A DNA stretch of 64,000 nt from Furcasterigmium furcatum (GCA_001599815.1 BCIA01000005.1:1839088-1903087), one strand, 5' to 3'. Counted from the first letter of the stretch, positions 47,301-60,400 are shown. Numbers and translations are program-made. Notes: generated by a model from the sequence alone, not told the origin.

Positions 47301-48847
47301 CGATCAGCATAGGTGGAAATTGCGTTGCTTAAGGCTGTCTTCTCGTTTGAGAGCGATACCATGTTCTTTTGCTTCAGTCTCTTGACCACGCCAGGGCCCA
47401 AGTGAGACGAGAGAAGAACTTTGCAAACCGTTGAGGTCGAGCTGAGGGAGGTAGACACCAGTCGCTCGAGAAGATTCACTACCTTGAGTTGCTTCTCCTT
47501 GTCGCACTCATCAAGCCCGTCCAGGATGACGTGGACGAACTTGGTCTGCGAAGGGTCGTCCGAGACAGCCCCTATCACTTCAAGAATAAGGCGCTCGATT
47601 GCCTGAGTTGTCACGCTCTTCTTCTTGAGGATGAACTCCTGGTAGATGTACGCGACCAGGTCAGTGTCGTTTCGGACGAGTTGCAGGAGTATCGACCTCA
47701 AGATCTGATCGTACTCTGTCGACGCCAACTGGGAGTAGGTGCAGAAGTGAGTGACAACCAATGAAGGCGGCTTCTCAGAAGACCTCAAGAAAGCTGCGAT
47801 GCGGGTTGCGAGGAGACTTTTCCCGGTTCCTGGGTGACCATGGAGGACAAGGAAGGTTGACTCCTGGCTGCATCGCAGCCAGGCCGCGATCTTCTCTTGT
47901 CGAAGAATCCAACCACAGGTCTCTGGATACTTCAAGCTCTCCGCTGTGATTGCGTCAAAGATTTTGCTTTGTTCCCCATCATCCAGCTTCAGCCACCCGA
48001 CGATGGCGATGTACTGCGAAGTCGTACTCTCGTTTTCCTCTTGGGCGAGCTTCTGGAGTGACTCCTGTCTCCATGAGTCTAGATCTTCCCTCATTTTCCG
48101 TGCTTCGGCCAGTCCCACGATATTGGCGGTCCGATCGACAAGGTTTTCGTGCGCCTTGAGATCGTCGATGATGTTGTCAAATCGTCGTTGAAACCGGCCC
48201 CAGGAGGTCATGAAGAGCGTCCTCCAACCTGGAATATGTGAGCTACCACCCTATGAGGCACACTCAAGTGGGACATACTCCCTCGACGCACGAATTTGTA
48301 CGCCTCTTTGTGGAATTTCAGAATGTCCGAGTAGAAGATGGCCAGGGTCTGTTGTACTTCCATGTTCTTCGAAAACGCCTGGCCGAGGATCTTGAACCTC
48401 GCCAGTGGCTCTGCAATCCGAGCGTACGCGACGATGAGCTTCTCGAAGGCCTCCACGTAATCGGACGCGACCTGGCTCAGGGACGACTTGTTAGTTCAGT
48501 TGTTCGCTTTTTTATACAGGAGCGGCATCCCGAGCGCGACGAACCTTGAGAATAAGCTTAATTGGTGCCCAAATCCAGGGTAAGTACGGGGTGCCATTAC
48601 AGACGACTTCGACGGACTTGCAATAGTACTGTAGTCCGTCGAAGAGAGGCACCAAGCGTCGCATGTTTCGCAGCGACTGGCGCGCAGCGAGGTGGTCCTC
48701 GATCTCGTGGGCGGCCTGGATTACATTTTCCAGGGTGGTGCTGCAGAAGTCTGCCTGATCTTTGGCCGAGATGGTGCGCTCGAGATCCTTGAAGGCCTCG
48801 TGGATAACCTTCTGGGCCGCGGGCGAGACCCGTGCGGAGAGCGGCAT
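44376..48847 (-). CDS. STAND protein: DUF7708-NACHT-C2H2-WD40
   Basis: Nine exons in transcription order, 48847-48545, 48471-48279, 48228-47206, 47153-47042, 46991-46731, 46670-46234, 46170-45281, 45219-44767 and 44705-44376, encode 1333 residues. Residues 1 to about 230 form a DUF7708-like helical domain (TPYLPWIWAPIKLILK). The NACHT domain has Walker A GHPGTGKS (296-303) and Walker B ILDGLDECD (400-408), then a helical arm with FAKRPLRKAELRSALAL. Two C2H2-type fingers (about 726-782) follow, then WD40-like repeats to the end (SSPDGRYLVAAEVG, GSVRVLVWDGD, DIIKMWQFSE). Fungal STAND proteins of this kind mediate vegetative incompatibility and other non-self responses; the trigger here is unknown. 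The exon 2 acceptor could be 15 nt earlier. It is divergent from the lyase gene. Confidence 0.87.
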
Positions 48848-49719
48848 CTTGGCTTCAAGACATGTCCTCGTCGTAGGAAATGTGACTGAAGCCAGTTAAT
48901 GACCTGCGAAGATCCAGGGAGTTTGTGAGAAACGCGGTTTTTCTCGCAACGAGGCGGTCTGGATCAGGCTCTCGAAGCGCCCGTGGAGGGAAGATGCCCA
49001 ATGAGATTTCCATCCTGCCACAGCCGCAGTAAGGCAAACGCCGAGGCACGTTGCCTCACCGACATGCCGGGATCATGGTAAAACCAAATGTCTGCACCCT
49101 GTTGCTGTTTTTCGTCATCTACTCTTCTCGACGCTGAGCGATCCTTTGGGGGCACTGTTAGCCTCTACCACATAACCCCTGCGATGCCGATGCGGCCAGT
49201 GCCCAACATGTCGGTCTCCTTAGAAGCAGACTCCGCCTAGCGTACCTCAGAACGTGAGGGTTCTGGGTCAAGGTATAGATTTTCCGCGCCATAACAAACC
49301 CGACGGCTGAGACGCAGTTAATTAAACATGGCATGAGCTGAGCCGCGGAGGGAGGCCGCGACTTGCCCCGGGATCGTCTTGGACCGCGTGATCCGACCCC
49401 ACACGCCGGCCCCGCTGCCCCTTTTCCCCAGACATTTCCCGGGGCCGAAGAATGGGATCTCCATATCGTTACTGTACCCCTGCTGGATGCTCCTATGAGG
49501 GGAAATAGTGTAGACCAAATCGCTCATAGTTTCCTTTGGACAAACGCCACAATGAGATCCGGGGTATCTGCCGGCCTCGTGGGCTTCTGGAGAGGCCGGG
49601 TCGGCAGCAAGCCGTCGCTGATACTTATTGATGGTCTGGCTGGCTCTCCTTCGGGGTGAGATGTTAGGTCTGACAGTGTTTACCCTCACTCGACTCAAGT
49701 CATAAAAAGACCGCCCAGG
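48848..49719. promoter_or_regulatory. Divergent promoter STAND gene/lyase gene
   Basis: This 872-bp interval lies between two divergent genes. A 126-codon open frame on the minus strand (49318-49698) has no recognisable content. A CCCC/GGGG-rich stretch lies near 49390-49510. No specific site is assigned. Confidence 0.45.
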
Positions 49720-51043
49720 ATGAAGCTGACAAGCCTCATCGTCGAGGTAAGATTTTCCTTTCCTTCTGAAAAGGGGAATGCTGATAAAGAGGCAAACAGC
49801 TCGTGCTCTTCGCGACGCAAGCTACAGCTCTGATCAACAGGCTGCCCACACTGAATGGTAAGAGAAGTCATGAATCCTCTCTTCGCGGCCGCTGACCTCC
49901 CTTCCAGGCCCCCTTGTCCCCCTCAGCCCCAAGGGTGCCAAGACTGGGCTCGGCCAGTTCGCCCACCCTGGGATGTGGCATTCCCACGATGACCTCGAAT
50001 TCATGCGCGCCAAGGTCGAGGCCGAGGAGGAGCCCTGGATCAGCGGTTTCCGCAACCTCCGCGATGACCCTTTTTCATCCCCTGACTATGTCATGAGGGG
50101 CCCCAAGGAGATCATCGCTCGTGGTCGAGTCAGCAACTTCACCACCTTCACCGCCGACACCCGTGCTGCCTATCAGCAGGCCATCTTGTGGTACATCACT
50201 CGCGATCAAGCGTACTGGAACGTCTCGACCGGAATTATCGATGCGTGGGGTATGAACCTCGTCGACATCATCGGCATCGACACCAGTCTCCTCGTCGGCC
50301 TCGAGGGCGACATCCTCGTCAACGCCGCGGAGATCATGCGCCACGAAGGAAACTGGACCGAGGCCGGTGCACGCTGGCAGGGCGGTGTCGGCTTCTCAAA
50401 CCAGCTGTACTGGCTCTTCGCCCGCCAGAGCATCATCATCGGCCACGCCAACTACGGCATGGCCTCCATCAAGGCGCTGCTGAACTTCGCCGTGTACCTC
50501 GAGGACGTCACCATGTTCAACTACGCGCTCAACGCCTATCTCAATGATCTCTGCGGCGGCCTTCCGGGAAACTTCAACAAGAAGACCGGCCAGTCGTCTG
50601 AGTCCGGCCGCGACCAGTCCCACGTGCAGTCCGGCCTCGGCTGGGCGGCGCTCGCTGCCGAGACGCTCGAGACGCAGGGCATCGATGTCTGGGGAGAGAT
50701 GGGTGACGTGCTGTACAAGGCGTCCGAGTACAGCGCCAAGTACAATCTGAACGAGACGGTCGAGTACGACCCCAAGTTCTCGCGGTGCCTGGCCATCCTC
50801 GTTGACGGGCCCTGGGATGAGATTTCAGATAGGAACCGTGGTATCAGGGCTGGAATGCCCGGTGTCTGGGATCTCATCTACTACAAGTATGTCGTTGAGA
50901 AGGGCAAGAGGGGCCCGTGGACTACCAAGGCCAAGGAGCATTATGACTCTCAGGGAGGCCAGAAAACCAATGGCTACACCGTCATGGGCTGGGGTGATCT
51001 GCTGTGGGCCAAGGAGGGTAAGTCGACACCCCCGAAGTGCTAG
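49720..51043 (+). CDS. Secreted alginate-lyase-like polysaccharide lyase
   Basis: Three exons, 49720-49746, 49800-49857 and 49908-51043, encode 406 residues. The N-terminus MKLTSLIVELVLFATQATAL is a signal peptide assembled across the first intron. The mature part begins with FAHPGMWHSHDDLEFMRAKV and has helical-toroid motifs AWGMNLVDIIGIDTSLLVGL, then MRHEGNWTEAGARWQGGVGF and SGRDQSHVQSGLGWAALAAE. These fit the alginate-lyase/PL38-like superfamily, whose members cleave uronate-containing polysaccharides; the substrate here is not certain. The C-terminus is ambiguous: reading through gives ...EGKSTPPKC, while splicing at 51018-51069 would give ...EGRKREAHP ending at 51095. The enzyme is probably secreted. 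Confidence 0.85.
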
Positions 51044-51215
51044 TGGGCAGTATTAACGAGCCTCAACAGGTAGGAAGCGTGAGGCACATCCCTAGGTATT
51101 CGGATTATCAAGACACATTGGTCCGAATGCACATCTCTTTCGCTGTTGCTTTGCTCGCCACTGGTACAGAAATAAATACATTGGAAAAGAAGATCGAGCC
51201 TCTATCATGACGTTC

Positions 51216-54200
51216 TCAGTCCTCTGACTCCGGCGGAGGAACGACGGACCAGCTCTCCCTGGCAGTAAACAGTAAACCTCCATCATGCCTGAGTTTCTCA
51301 GGGTCCATGTACACGCACATTCCAATACGGTCGTTCTCGATCCCAAAGACGCGCAGGATCATGTAAACCTCGTCATGTCCAGGTGCGTTATGAATGTCCC
51401 CCATCTGTGGCCGTCAGTTAGTGGAAAGTCTCTCTTGGGTGTCTTGGACTGCAGGAGAGTCAAAGGAGAAACCTACCCGCTTGTATTGACCCTTGCTCAT
51501 GTAGAAGGGCGTGTCGCGAGGCCCTGTCGTAGTCTTGACCTCGATGTAATACTTTGGCCGAGCGATCCGCCAATCCTGTCCAGAGAGATAATCATGATCC
51601 AAGAGCCAGTTCGTGAGATCGCCTTGCTCGTCTTGGTACGTCATGTCAGCAGTCTCTCGCCCCTGCCAAGGTGGCATGTCCTGGTAGTCAGGGTGGAGGT
51701 TGACGTAGCGGCGGATCGTGCTCTGCCAGTTGTCACGGCCCCAGCCGCTGAGAGGTGGATTCAACTTGGAAAATAATTCAAAGACCTGTGAAGATTATGT
51801 CAGATAATGATTGTTACCTTGAGCTTATCCACTTGTTTCTTCAGCCCCAAATGAAGGAGTACACTTACATATAACTCGCCGGCGGCGCCGATTTTCTTGT
51901 CACGCTCCAGTTGACTCGTGGAACGGAAGCGATCCTCCAAGTCTGAGCCGTCAAAATGGCCCTGCCAGAAGTTGGATGGCTCTCCAGGCAGAGCGTCGAG
52001 AAGTCCACTCATGTCAAATGAGCCCCGTGATGGAAATGTGGTTCTCCTAGCAGCGGCGACAACCCTGTTCAGCAGCCGAAGGTACTGGGTATTCTCTGCG
52101 GTGAGTTGTGGTGGATGCATGTAATTCGCCCCCTGAGAGACAGAGAGTAGCTGGGCAGCCAATGGCCCAGCAGCTGGTTCAGGATCTTGCGTGATCGGTT
52201 GTGATAGATGCATGCCATTCGCCCTCTGAGAAACAGGGAGTAGCTGGGCAGGCAACGGCCCAACAGCTGGTCCAAGATGTTGTGTCGTTGGTTGTAGATT
52301 CAGCTCATTCACCCTCTGAAAAGCTGGGTGTGGCGCTGGTTCAGGAACTCCTGCAGTAGTTTGTGACAGACTCGTGCTGTTCACCCTCTGGGAGAGTAGC
52401 TGAGCAGACAACGGCCTTACAGCTGGTCGGTAAGCCATACGCGTCTGCCGAGAAGCAACTGAAACGATCTCCTGGTGGTCTGGCAATTCTTGTTGGCTTC
52501 CAGAAGCGGGCGTTCTTGCGGCAAATGTTCTCGTCCGCGACCCTTCACTTTCTGTTGTGTCTGGTGAAAGAATACGGACTGAAGGGTTGGTATCGCTGTC
52601 CGCCGTGGTTGGGGGTGTATCGTCGTCTTCTCTCCCATGCACATCAGCGTCTTCGTTCATGATGGGGACGTTGATGATGGTGAAAAGCTCGAGAACTGAG
52701 CTAACTGAAGCGGGATTGGCCCCTAGAATCGCGACGAGGGCTGTTTTGGCCAGTTCCTCAACTGGATTGGGAATCTGGGTCACTGGATCTCTCATCAGCC
52801 AATCTACCAGTTTCGTTGGTAGTGGTTGCAGGAAGCAGATGTCTCGATCCCTCGCCCCCCTTGGCACGAAAATGGTAAGGTTGGACCCATCGTCTTCAAT
52901 GTGGGTAGAGCCTATTTCAGTCTTCAACTCAATCGACTTCCCATCTTGAGATATCCGAAGAACGGACGAGATACGGTCGGTTTCGATAGTCTTGGCACTT
53001 CGAAGCAACTGGTAGAGCCCTCCCGGGCTGACTTGGTATCTGGGGCTCTTGAAATGAGCCGCGATGCTAAACATAGGAGGACAATGAGTTAGTGGACTCG
53101 CAGAATATGACGTAGGAGAGCAGTCTCTCACCGAAGAATTGCGTGTGCCTTCCGCTTGATATCATGGTTCGGGTTGGTAACTGGTCCCGTCAGACTTTCA
53201 CCTACTGATGTGCTCTCTCTCACAATGGCCGACAAATATCGAGTTGTAAGCCTGGCCCATTCAATGAAGGGCCTCAGTTGCAAGACCTCCTCCCGACTGA
53301 AGTCAAGAATCTTGATCTTGCCCTTGAACCTCGTCGCCAGAGATTCATTGTCGACAATAGCGAAGTCATTTTTGCCAGCTCTCAGGGCTCTCTGCCCTTT
53401 TGGGTACCTCACGGGGAGAATGGGAATCTTCAGGAGCCCTCGAGGGTCCGGATGCTCGGTTTCGGACTGCAAGAGCGCATTGAGCGACCAGAGGGCAGCG
53501 ACTACCTTCGGAATCGGGGTGTCCGAGGTTGTGTGCATCAAGTCGTCATAGACCACTTGAATCGTGAGTGTTTTGACACCCAGCTTGTTCACAAATAGAT
53601 CTTTCAGATCTTCGTAATCATCGTTCAGCGTGACTTTCCCTTTGATATCCGTTGTACTGGACCATAGGCAGTCGGAGGTCCTGTACCAGTCGGCCACGCC
53701 GTTTTTCACCACGAAGATGAAGGGATGTTTCTGGAAACTATTTCTGTGTGCGTTCGTGGTGAGATTAGCCACTAGGGGAGAACTTGCTTAGGCACATGTT
53801 GGGAGGGACTTACTGGACATCTTGTTGAAACGTCGGCTCCGAGAAGTCCAAGTTCGTGATGTATTTGTAGACACTGCGAATGTGATCGAAATCTCTGCAA
53901 TTGATGTTTTTGAGATGAAAAAGTTCATGCTCGACATTCTCCCAGGTGGCTGCTTGGACCGAGGCCATGTGGTAGAAGAACTTGGAAAGAGTTCGCATCT
54001 GGTCCGGGGCGGCCACTTGTGAGTAAAGCTCTTTCAGCGGGCGTCTCGTGACCATGCCGGGAGGCCCTTCCCAACAGCAGACGGTGGCAGAAATCCAATA
54101 CGCCCCACGGCCTCCTTTCGGGGGAATGAAAATCGATGGCCTGTCAGAGTCCATGAATAGGCCTCTATGGTAAACAGCCAAATCAGTAATCTGGGGCCAG

Positions 54201-57044
54201 GCTCTGACACAAAGAACCACTCACTTGATTGCGGCCACTGCATTTGTTCCTCCACCAAACGACCACACCTTTTCCGCAATTGAGATGTACAACTCGATGA
54301 TCCGGTATATTGATACGTTCAGAGGCTCCGCCTGAAACGTCAAGAGTTTCAAGATGTGGAGAAGAAATTCAGTGTTGTCGTCTTTGCGGACACCGAATTT
54401 GGTGTGGAGGAAGAACCACTTCGTGAAAAGCTGCTCTTCATCCTCGGATTCATTAAGTTCGAGAAAAGGAAAGGATTTCGCGGCATTTCCCATAAATCGC
54501 CGGCATTGCTGTCTGAGTCTGGGGAGTGGCAGATATGTGTCCGCGAGCTTCCACTGTCGCGAATCGCCAGCAGCGCAAAGCGAAGACGCGTCCAGCCGTC
54601 TCAATCGAAACATAAGACTTTGTTTCTCTCTGAGGAATGGTTCCTCGTGCTTCCATAGGTACTCGAACATGCCCAAGAACTGTTTTGGTCGATGTTTGAG
54701 GACAAAGTGAGCTGATTCCGAAATGTCGTCCCCCGTGCGAGAGATCAACCTCAGTCTCCTTCGGACTCCAATGAACTCATGAAGCCACTGTTTCCAAGAA
54801 ATTTGTCCTGCATCAGGCGTGTTTGGCGCATTACGGAGGTATATGGGGTGGAGGAACGTGACTTCAAGAGCTGGGGTGGTTTGCGTTGGCCGTAGGAGAG
54901 TCTCTGGCCCGTAAGGGTCATTGCCGGGCAGGTAGAAGTCTTCTTGCTGAGGATTGCCAATCATGGCATTTGCCTTGTAGATAGCAATATTTTGAAATGT
55001 CTCGTGACCTTGCTTGAACCGGTGGGTGAGATACAGATATTCAAGCTGAGCTCTGGAGGTTGGGATATCAGATTTAGTGAAGATGAGAGCTTCGAGAACG
55101 GAAGTCCGCACTTCAGAGATGCTAGCTTCCGCAGCACCCAAGTGTATGAAGAGAGACTTGCGATCCTCGTTCGAGACGGCAACGGGATCTAGGACACGCA
55201 TCCTCAAACCAGGCGGGATGGGGATTCCAACAGTGGTCGGCAGATAGAACACTGAGCTGTTGGCGGAGACCCACTCGCCACTCCGCAGTGTAAGTATCGC
55301 TGTCTTCTTGAGTCGGGTGATAGATTCTGTGAATTGTTTGGTAAAGCATTTCGTGTAGAGCCGGGCAAATCTGGAGTGCCAGTCCTCGCTGGTCAGTGGC
55401 GACTTCATCCTTGACGAAGAGCTGCTAAGATCGGCGTCAAGAAGATCCGAAGTAAGGCCAAAATGGGACACCTGGAGGCCATACAGCTTAAGCATAGCAA
55501 TCGAAGACCAGGGGTAGGCCAGGGCGATGAAAGGATCGAGTAGGGTGTCATCAAACAAAGAATGGCCCGCGGCGTCGCTGGCTTCTTGGGCGAGAAAGAA
55601 GACATCTGTGATCTTCCTGAAATCGCTTCGATGCCGCGATCGTAGGATGGGCGTCTCAAGAACCAATTGTCCGATCTGCTGCGTCAAGCCTCGCCAGAAG
55701 GCGGAAGACTCGTCATCCAGAGAAGGAAGAAACTGGGGCCAGCTGTAGCAGAGCGTTGGGTGCTCGCAGAACTGCAAAACAGCTTTTATGAAGGCTTGAG
55801 CGATGCCCTTGAGGAGGCCTTTGTTTCTTAAAGATGTAGAAACGATGTTCTGTCGACTGGCACTTGTGTCGAAATCGGCCTGAATGAGGAACTGCGATGA
55901 AGTTAGACAGTGCGTTCTGAATAGGGCCGGTACAGGTTCGGATGCAGGGGAGCTCATTACCTTGAAGTCCGACTCCCTGATCGGCAAGAATGCAAATACT
56001 TCTTGTTTCTTAATGAGTGGCTGTGAATCGCTTGTCAAGGGGAACGCCAGAACGACTTCGGCCTGCGATGACGCCAGTTTGGCTTCGGGGCTAGAAGGAA
56101 AATCCCGGTTATCGCTTCTCGAAAGATTTCTCGCCATATGACTCGTGACATGATAGTTTTGGTTTGCTGTCGATGCTTGGCCGTCATTGATTGAGATCGT
56201 CTCCAGGAGGACCCTATGATCGTGCTCATTCTTGACGCGAAAGGTCTTGGAACTTGTCAGGTCGCCATTCCCGTCATAAAAGGTGACACCAATCTGCCGC
56301 AGACTTTTGAGGAACAGCAGCGACGTCTGCTGGAGCTCGCTGAGTTGCTTGAAGATGGTCTGTCGGAGGTTCTCGAGGTCTTCTGCATCCCCATGCTCGT
56401 GGAGGTGAAGCGTCATCCTTGTCAGCGAGCTTGGCAGCTCAGCGGGAGGGTCTTGCCATATAGGTTGGATCATACCCAAGCCGTGGTCGCCCTTCTCGTG
56501 TTTGAAGTAGAACGAGAAGTGGCCGGACTGAATTTCAACCTTCCAGGCCGCCATGAAGACAGACTTGAAACCGATGCCTTTGGCGCCAATATAGCCGTGG
56601 TGGGACGATGATTTGGTGCTCTGGCCAACAGAACAGATGGCGTGCAAGTTGTCTTCGTCGAAGCCGTCCTCGTTGCATTCCACCACTATCTTGTTTGGAT
56701 GAACGTGGAACGTGACGGTTGGGAGGACACCACTGTCCCGGGCGTGCTTGAAGCGATTGTCATCAGCATTTTGGAGCAACTCGAAAACGAAGCGTGCGTC
56801 ACTGCCGTAGATGTTCTTGGCAAGACTGCGGCCGAGGTCAACAAAACCATGCGGATTTTGTTTAAACAGGTACGTACGTCTTAATCGAGTGCGCTGCGAG
56901 TCCCCTCAAAGTCCGAAAGCGGCCTTCGGCGGCCTGTCTTTTGCTCGTCTCCATTTCCGCGAAGAAATCGTCGGGAAGGTAGCCGGTTTCCGCGGCGATC
57001 GCATCCACCGCGCGTCTTGCTGCTTCCGGGTTGGCCATGCTCAT
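51216..57044 (-). CDS. GHKL ATPase fused to NO VEIN C-terminal domain
   Basis: Seven exons in transcription order, 57044-56878, 56825-54225, 54164-53814, 53743-53132, 53066-51869, 51785-51477 and 51404-51216, encode 1808 residues. The N-terminal Sacsin/Hsp90-type ATPase has FVFELLQNADDN (68-79), ECNEDGFDEDNLHAICSVGQ (105-124) and GYIGAKGIGFKSVF (133-146). The long centre has no domain I can name. A repeat-bearing linker follows, then the NO VEIN C-terminal (DUF3883-like) domain from about residue 1635: KKIGAAGELYVFELFSKLNP, then GDLTNW (D1699) and YYIEVKTT (E1725, K1727). That D...E-x-K layout is reminiscent of PD-(D/E)XK nucleases. Function in fungi is not established to my knowledge. The second ATG (57038) could also start it. 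Confidence 0.87.
52110..52430. repeat. Degenerate ~90-bp tandem repeat in the NO VEIN gene
   Basis: Three to four imperfect copies lie within exon 5, with matching points at 52124, 52217 (93 bp later) and 52307 (90 bp later), and a shorter copy near 52379. In protein they read as variants of PLPAQLLPVSQRANGMHLSQ. Unit length is a multiple of three, so copy changes keep frame. Confidence 0.75.
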
Positions 57045-57469
57045 CGACACTTCTTTTAAGGCAAACTGGGATTGATGGAGGAAGTGTTTCGTGTAGTTTC
57101 TTGACAGGAAATGGAAGCTGGGAGAGTAAGACCGATTGCGAAATATGGAAAATTCCAAGCAAGCGGGTGTCCATGATAATTCAGAACTGACACCCGTTGG
57201 CACCATGTTTGGGGAGATGCATGCTGCGCCATCCAACAGGGCGGCATCCAATGCCCGCGCTCCATAATTCCCAGCACCTCCCACGAATCAACGGGAGACG
57301 TTGGTGCAAGCACCACTGATCTCAGGAGACGAGGGCGGTTAGAGCCCCTGAAATATGCAGCGATGCCACGGGCGGATCCTGCAAGGCCTCGGCATGTTGG
57401 TCGTGGTGCTGCCGACGAGAAGCTGAAAATGACCTCTTCGGCGCTGGGCGAGAGGATAGAACCGATCGG
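57045..57469. other. Promoter of the GHKL-NO VEIN gene
   Basis: A 425-bp gap between two minus-strand genes, holding the promoter of the GHKL gene and the 3' UTR of the SNF2 gene. No other feature is seen. Confidence 0.5.
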
Positions 57470-60400
57470 CTAAATGAGTGTTCGGAGACGCTGGAATAAA
57501 GTCAGCACAGAAGCTACTGAATAGGTGGCTTGCACGCACCTCCAAGTGTTCCAGATTGCCCATCGTCACCCCAGTGGGCGCAAGCAAAAGGCTTGCCAAG
57601 TCTCTTTTGGACTGCTGGCTTTTGACGACATTCTCCCCACTGTTAGCTTTCATTGGCACCCGCGCGCGAACTGGAAGTCCTTACCTCTTCGAAAGAGTCT
57701 CGGACGTACAAGCGGACCGTTGTCACTTCGCGTTTCTGTCCCATCCTGTGCACTCGCGCAAGTGCCTGGTCTTCGAGCGTGGGATTCCTATGCAAATGGT
57801 GAGCCGACGCCGATGGCCGAACCATAGAATCCAGACGTACCAGTGTGGCTCCATCAAGTATGCCCGTGAAGCAGCAGTCAACGTGAGTCTATAGAGGCAG
57901 TTGAGTTAGCTCAAAGGGGCCGACTCAGTTACCTGCAATTCGCTTCTTACCCAACGGCTCCGCATGAGAGAGTTAGCAATAGCACGCGAATTGACGGATC
58001 TTTCCGGAATTTCTCGACGACGCCTTGTCTGTCCTTCTGAGGGACTTTGCCATCAAACCGAAGGTTGAGAATCCCTGCCTGCTCGAGCCCTGTTTCGACC
58101 ACGTCAAGCGTCATCCGCCAGGTCGAAAACACTACACTGGGAGCTAGGTATTAGTGCCTCAGGTAAAGACTCGAAACCGCTGCACGAAGAAAGACATACC
58201 ACTTGACGTCACCTGGTAATCCGTTGAGATCCTCAATGAGGGCCTTCACCTTCGTTGGAAGGTAGCCAGACCCAATGATGGTAGCTGGTGAGATCATGAC
58301 GGGAGACTCCTCGAGGCTGGAAGCACTCATCGACACAGGAGCCGTGGAACAGGGCGAATTATGTCCACAGTCAACTACGTTCGAACGTCGTGACAGTTTA
58401 TGGGTACACTCTTGACAGAGGACTTTGAGACATTGGGTGAACAACAGCTTCCTGCTCTCCATGCCGCCCAGAGGGTCGACGTTCGCGTCCAAAGTGTGGG
58501 AGCAGAAGTGGCACTCAACGTTTCCCATCTGAAGGCGCAGGTCAAACCCACGCTGAGCATTACCCGGCCAAATGTCGATGTCAGGCATCTTGCCTTTTCC
58601 GAGTGAAGCGTCGTGTCGTGTGGGATAGAGGAGACCAAGGTTGCAGACCATTCTCATCGCCTCAATTTGTTGCAGAACACTGACGAAGGAGATCGTCCCC
58701 GATGAACGCTGATTATCGTGAAGTGCCTCATCAAGCCGTGCAATAGTCTGACTCCTGACCTCTTGGTAGAGCTGTTGTTCCGAAGAGTGGAAATCCACAT
58801 GGCATGCCATGTCGCGTTTCGGCGGCAATTGCACGGTTGCCTTGGGACGGCGGAGGAGAATGCAGCCTGCCAAGCGCTTGAGTCTCTTGACGGCCTCATC
58901 GACGCTGCCAGTCTTCCAGGGGTGCGAGATGTCCGTATCGAATGTCCGCTTCTCCCGGTAGGGGTAGACATCGAGGAATCCGAGGAGTGCAGACAAGTCG
59001 TTCAGGTGATTCTGAAGAGGGGTGCCGGTGACAGCCCAACGCGAGACCGAGCTGAGGGCGCATACGGCTCGAGCTATCTGCGAGTCCCTGTTGCGGACGA
59101 TATGCGCTTGTCAATAAATTAGCAGATGCTTCTACTGCTCAGAAGAAACGCAGTTCTCGCACCTTCATCCAAGACTATTCTCCTCCACCGAGTTCTAAAT
59201 AGAACTGAGGATTCGGGCGATCGATCTTTGCGCCAGTCTGCGGATACCGTGTGGTAAGTGGTCAACACGAGTGCCTTGCCCCGAAGGTCCGAGATGTCGG
59301 ATATCCGAGACTTCCCGTGGTGAAAGCACCAGGGTAACCCTTGAGAAGACACGTGCCTGAGCGTCAATTAGCAGAGTTCCCCAAGAAAACGGCGAGGAGT
59401 CTATCTACTCGGAGAGCTGTTCTACCCAGGTTCCCAACACTACAAGCTCGTCAGCTTCTTTCAACTTTGCCAATTTCAGGCTCACTCACGAGCTGGTGGG
59501 ACGATGACCAATGTTTGTTCCTGTGATTCTTCTCTGAGCACCCCTGAGCTATCGGGAGAATCGACGGGGTAGAAGTCTGATGCGATTAGAGCAATCATGG
59601 TGAGCGTCTTTCCGAGGCCCATCGGATCCGCGATGATGCCTCCATAGAAAGCTGGCGGCTCGTCGACCTGGCGAGCGTCTGAAATTCGGTTTACAAAGCT
59701 AAAATATTGTCAGAGAAATAACTTAGTTGGGGATGGGAAAAGGAATACCAGTGCTGCCCTTCTCCAGCGTCCGCCATTTCCCACACATCTGGCCTCGAGC
59801 CATCGAATGCCCATCCTTGCTCCCGTCGCAGCATGAATGTCAGCGCCTGCTTCTGATGTCTAGACGAGAGGTTAGTGAATGCGTAAGGGGTGTAATCAAT
59901 TCGAACAAAGTTTTACCTCTCAAGGGGTGTTGCTATGGCCGACGGTTGGAAGGCTTCTGGCAATTCCTCCTGCGAGTCCAACAGATCCAGCAACTCCGGT
60001 CGTGCGTGGGTAATATCGAGCTCCACAAAGTACTGACGTTTGCTCGCAAGATCAAACGTGTACTGGATAGCGTCCGGGTTCAACGGGGGAAGCCTGTGGG
60101 GGTTGCAGTATGGAACATTCTGTTCGCAACCAACCGGGTCCTGGAGATATAGTTTGTGCCCATCTTCAAGGTACTCGTTAGACTCGTCGATAAATTCGCA
60201 AATCGGCTCGGAGAGAACTTTCGGCCCGTAGAGAATGATGTCGAGAGAGCACTTAGATGTGGCCATGGGCATACGCAGAGCCTTTCCACTGCTCAAGAGC
60301 TTCGGCGGCTCTATGGAGACTGTGCAGGAAACCTGAATCTCGAGGTCGGTTTCTTCGAGGAGGGCCGAGGTGAGAAAGGTGGAATCAGGACTGATATCTC

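Noticed and set aside
54221..54279. Separate gene models for the minus-strand frames at 51.2-54.3 kb and 54.2-56.8 kb
   Set aside because: Exon joins with matched phases link them into one GHKL-NO VEIN gene, and the domain order fits the family.
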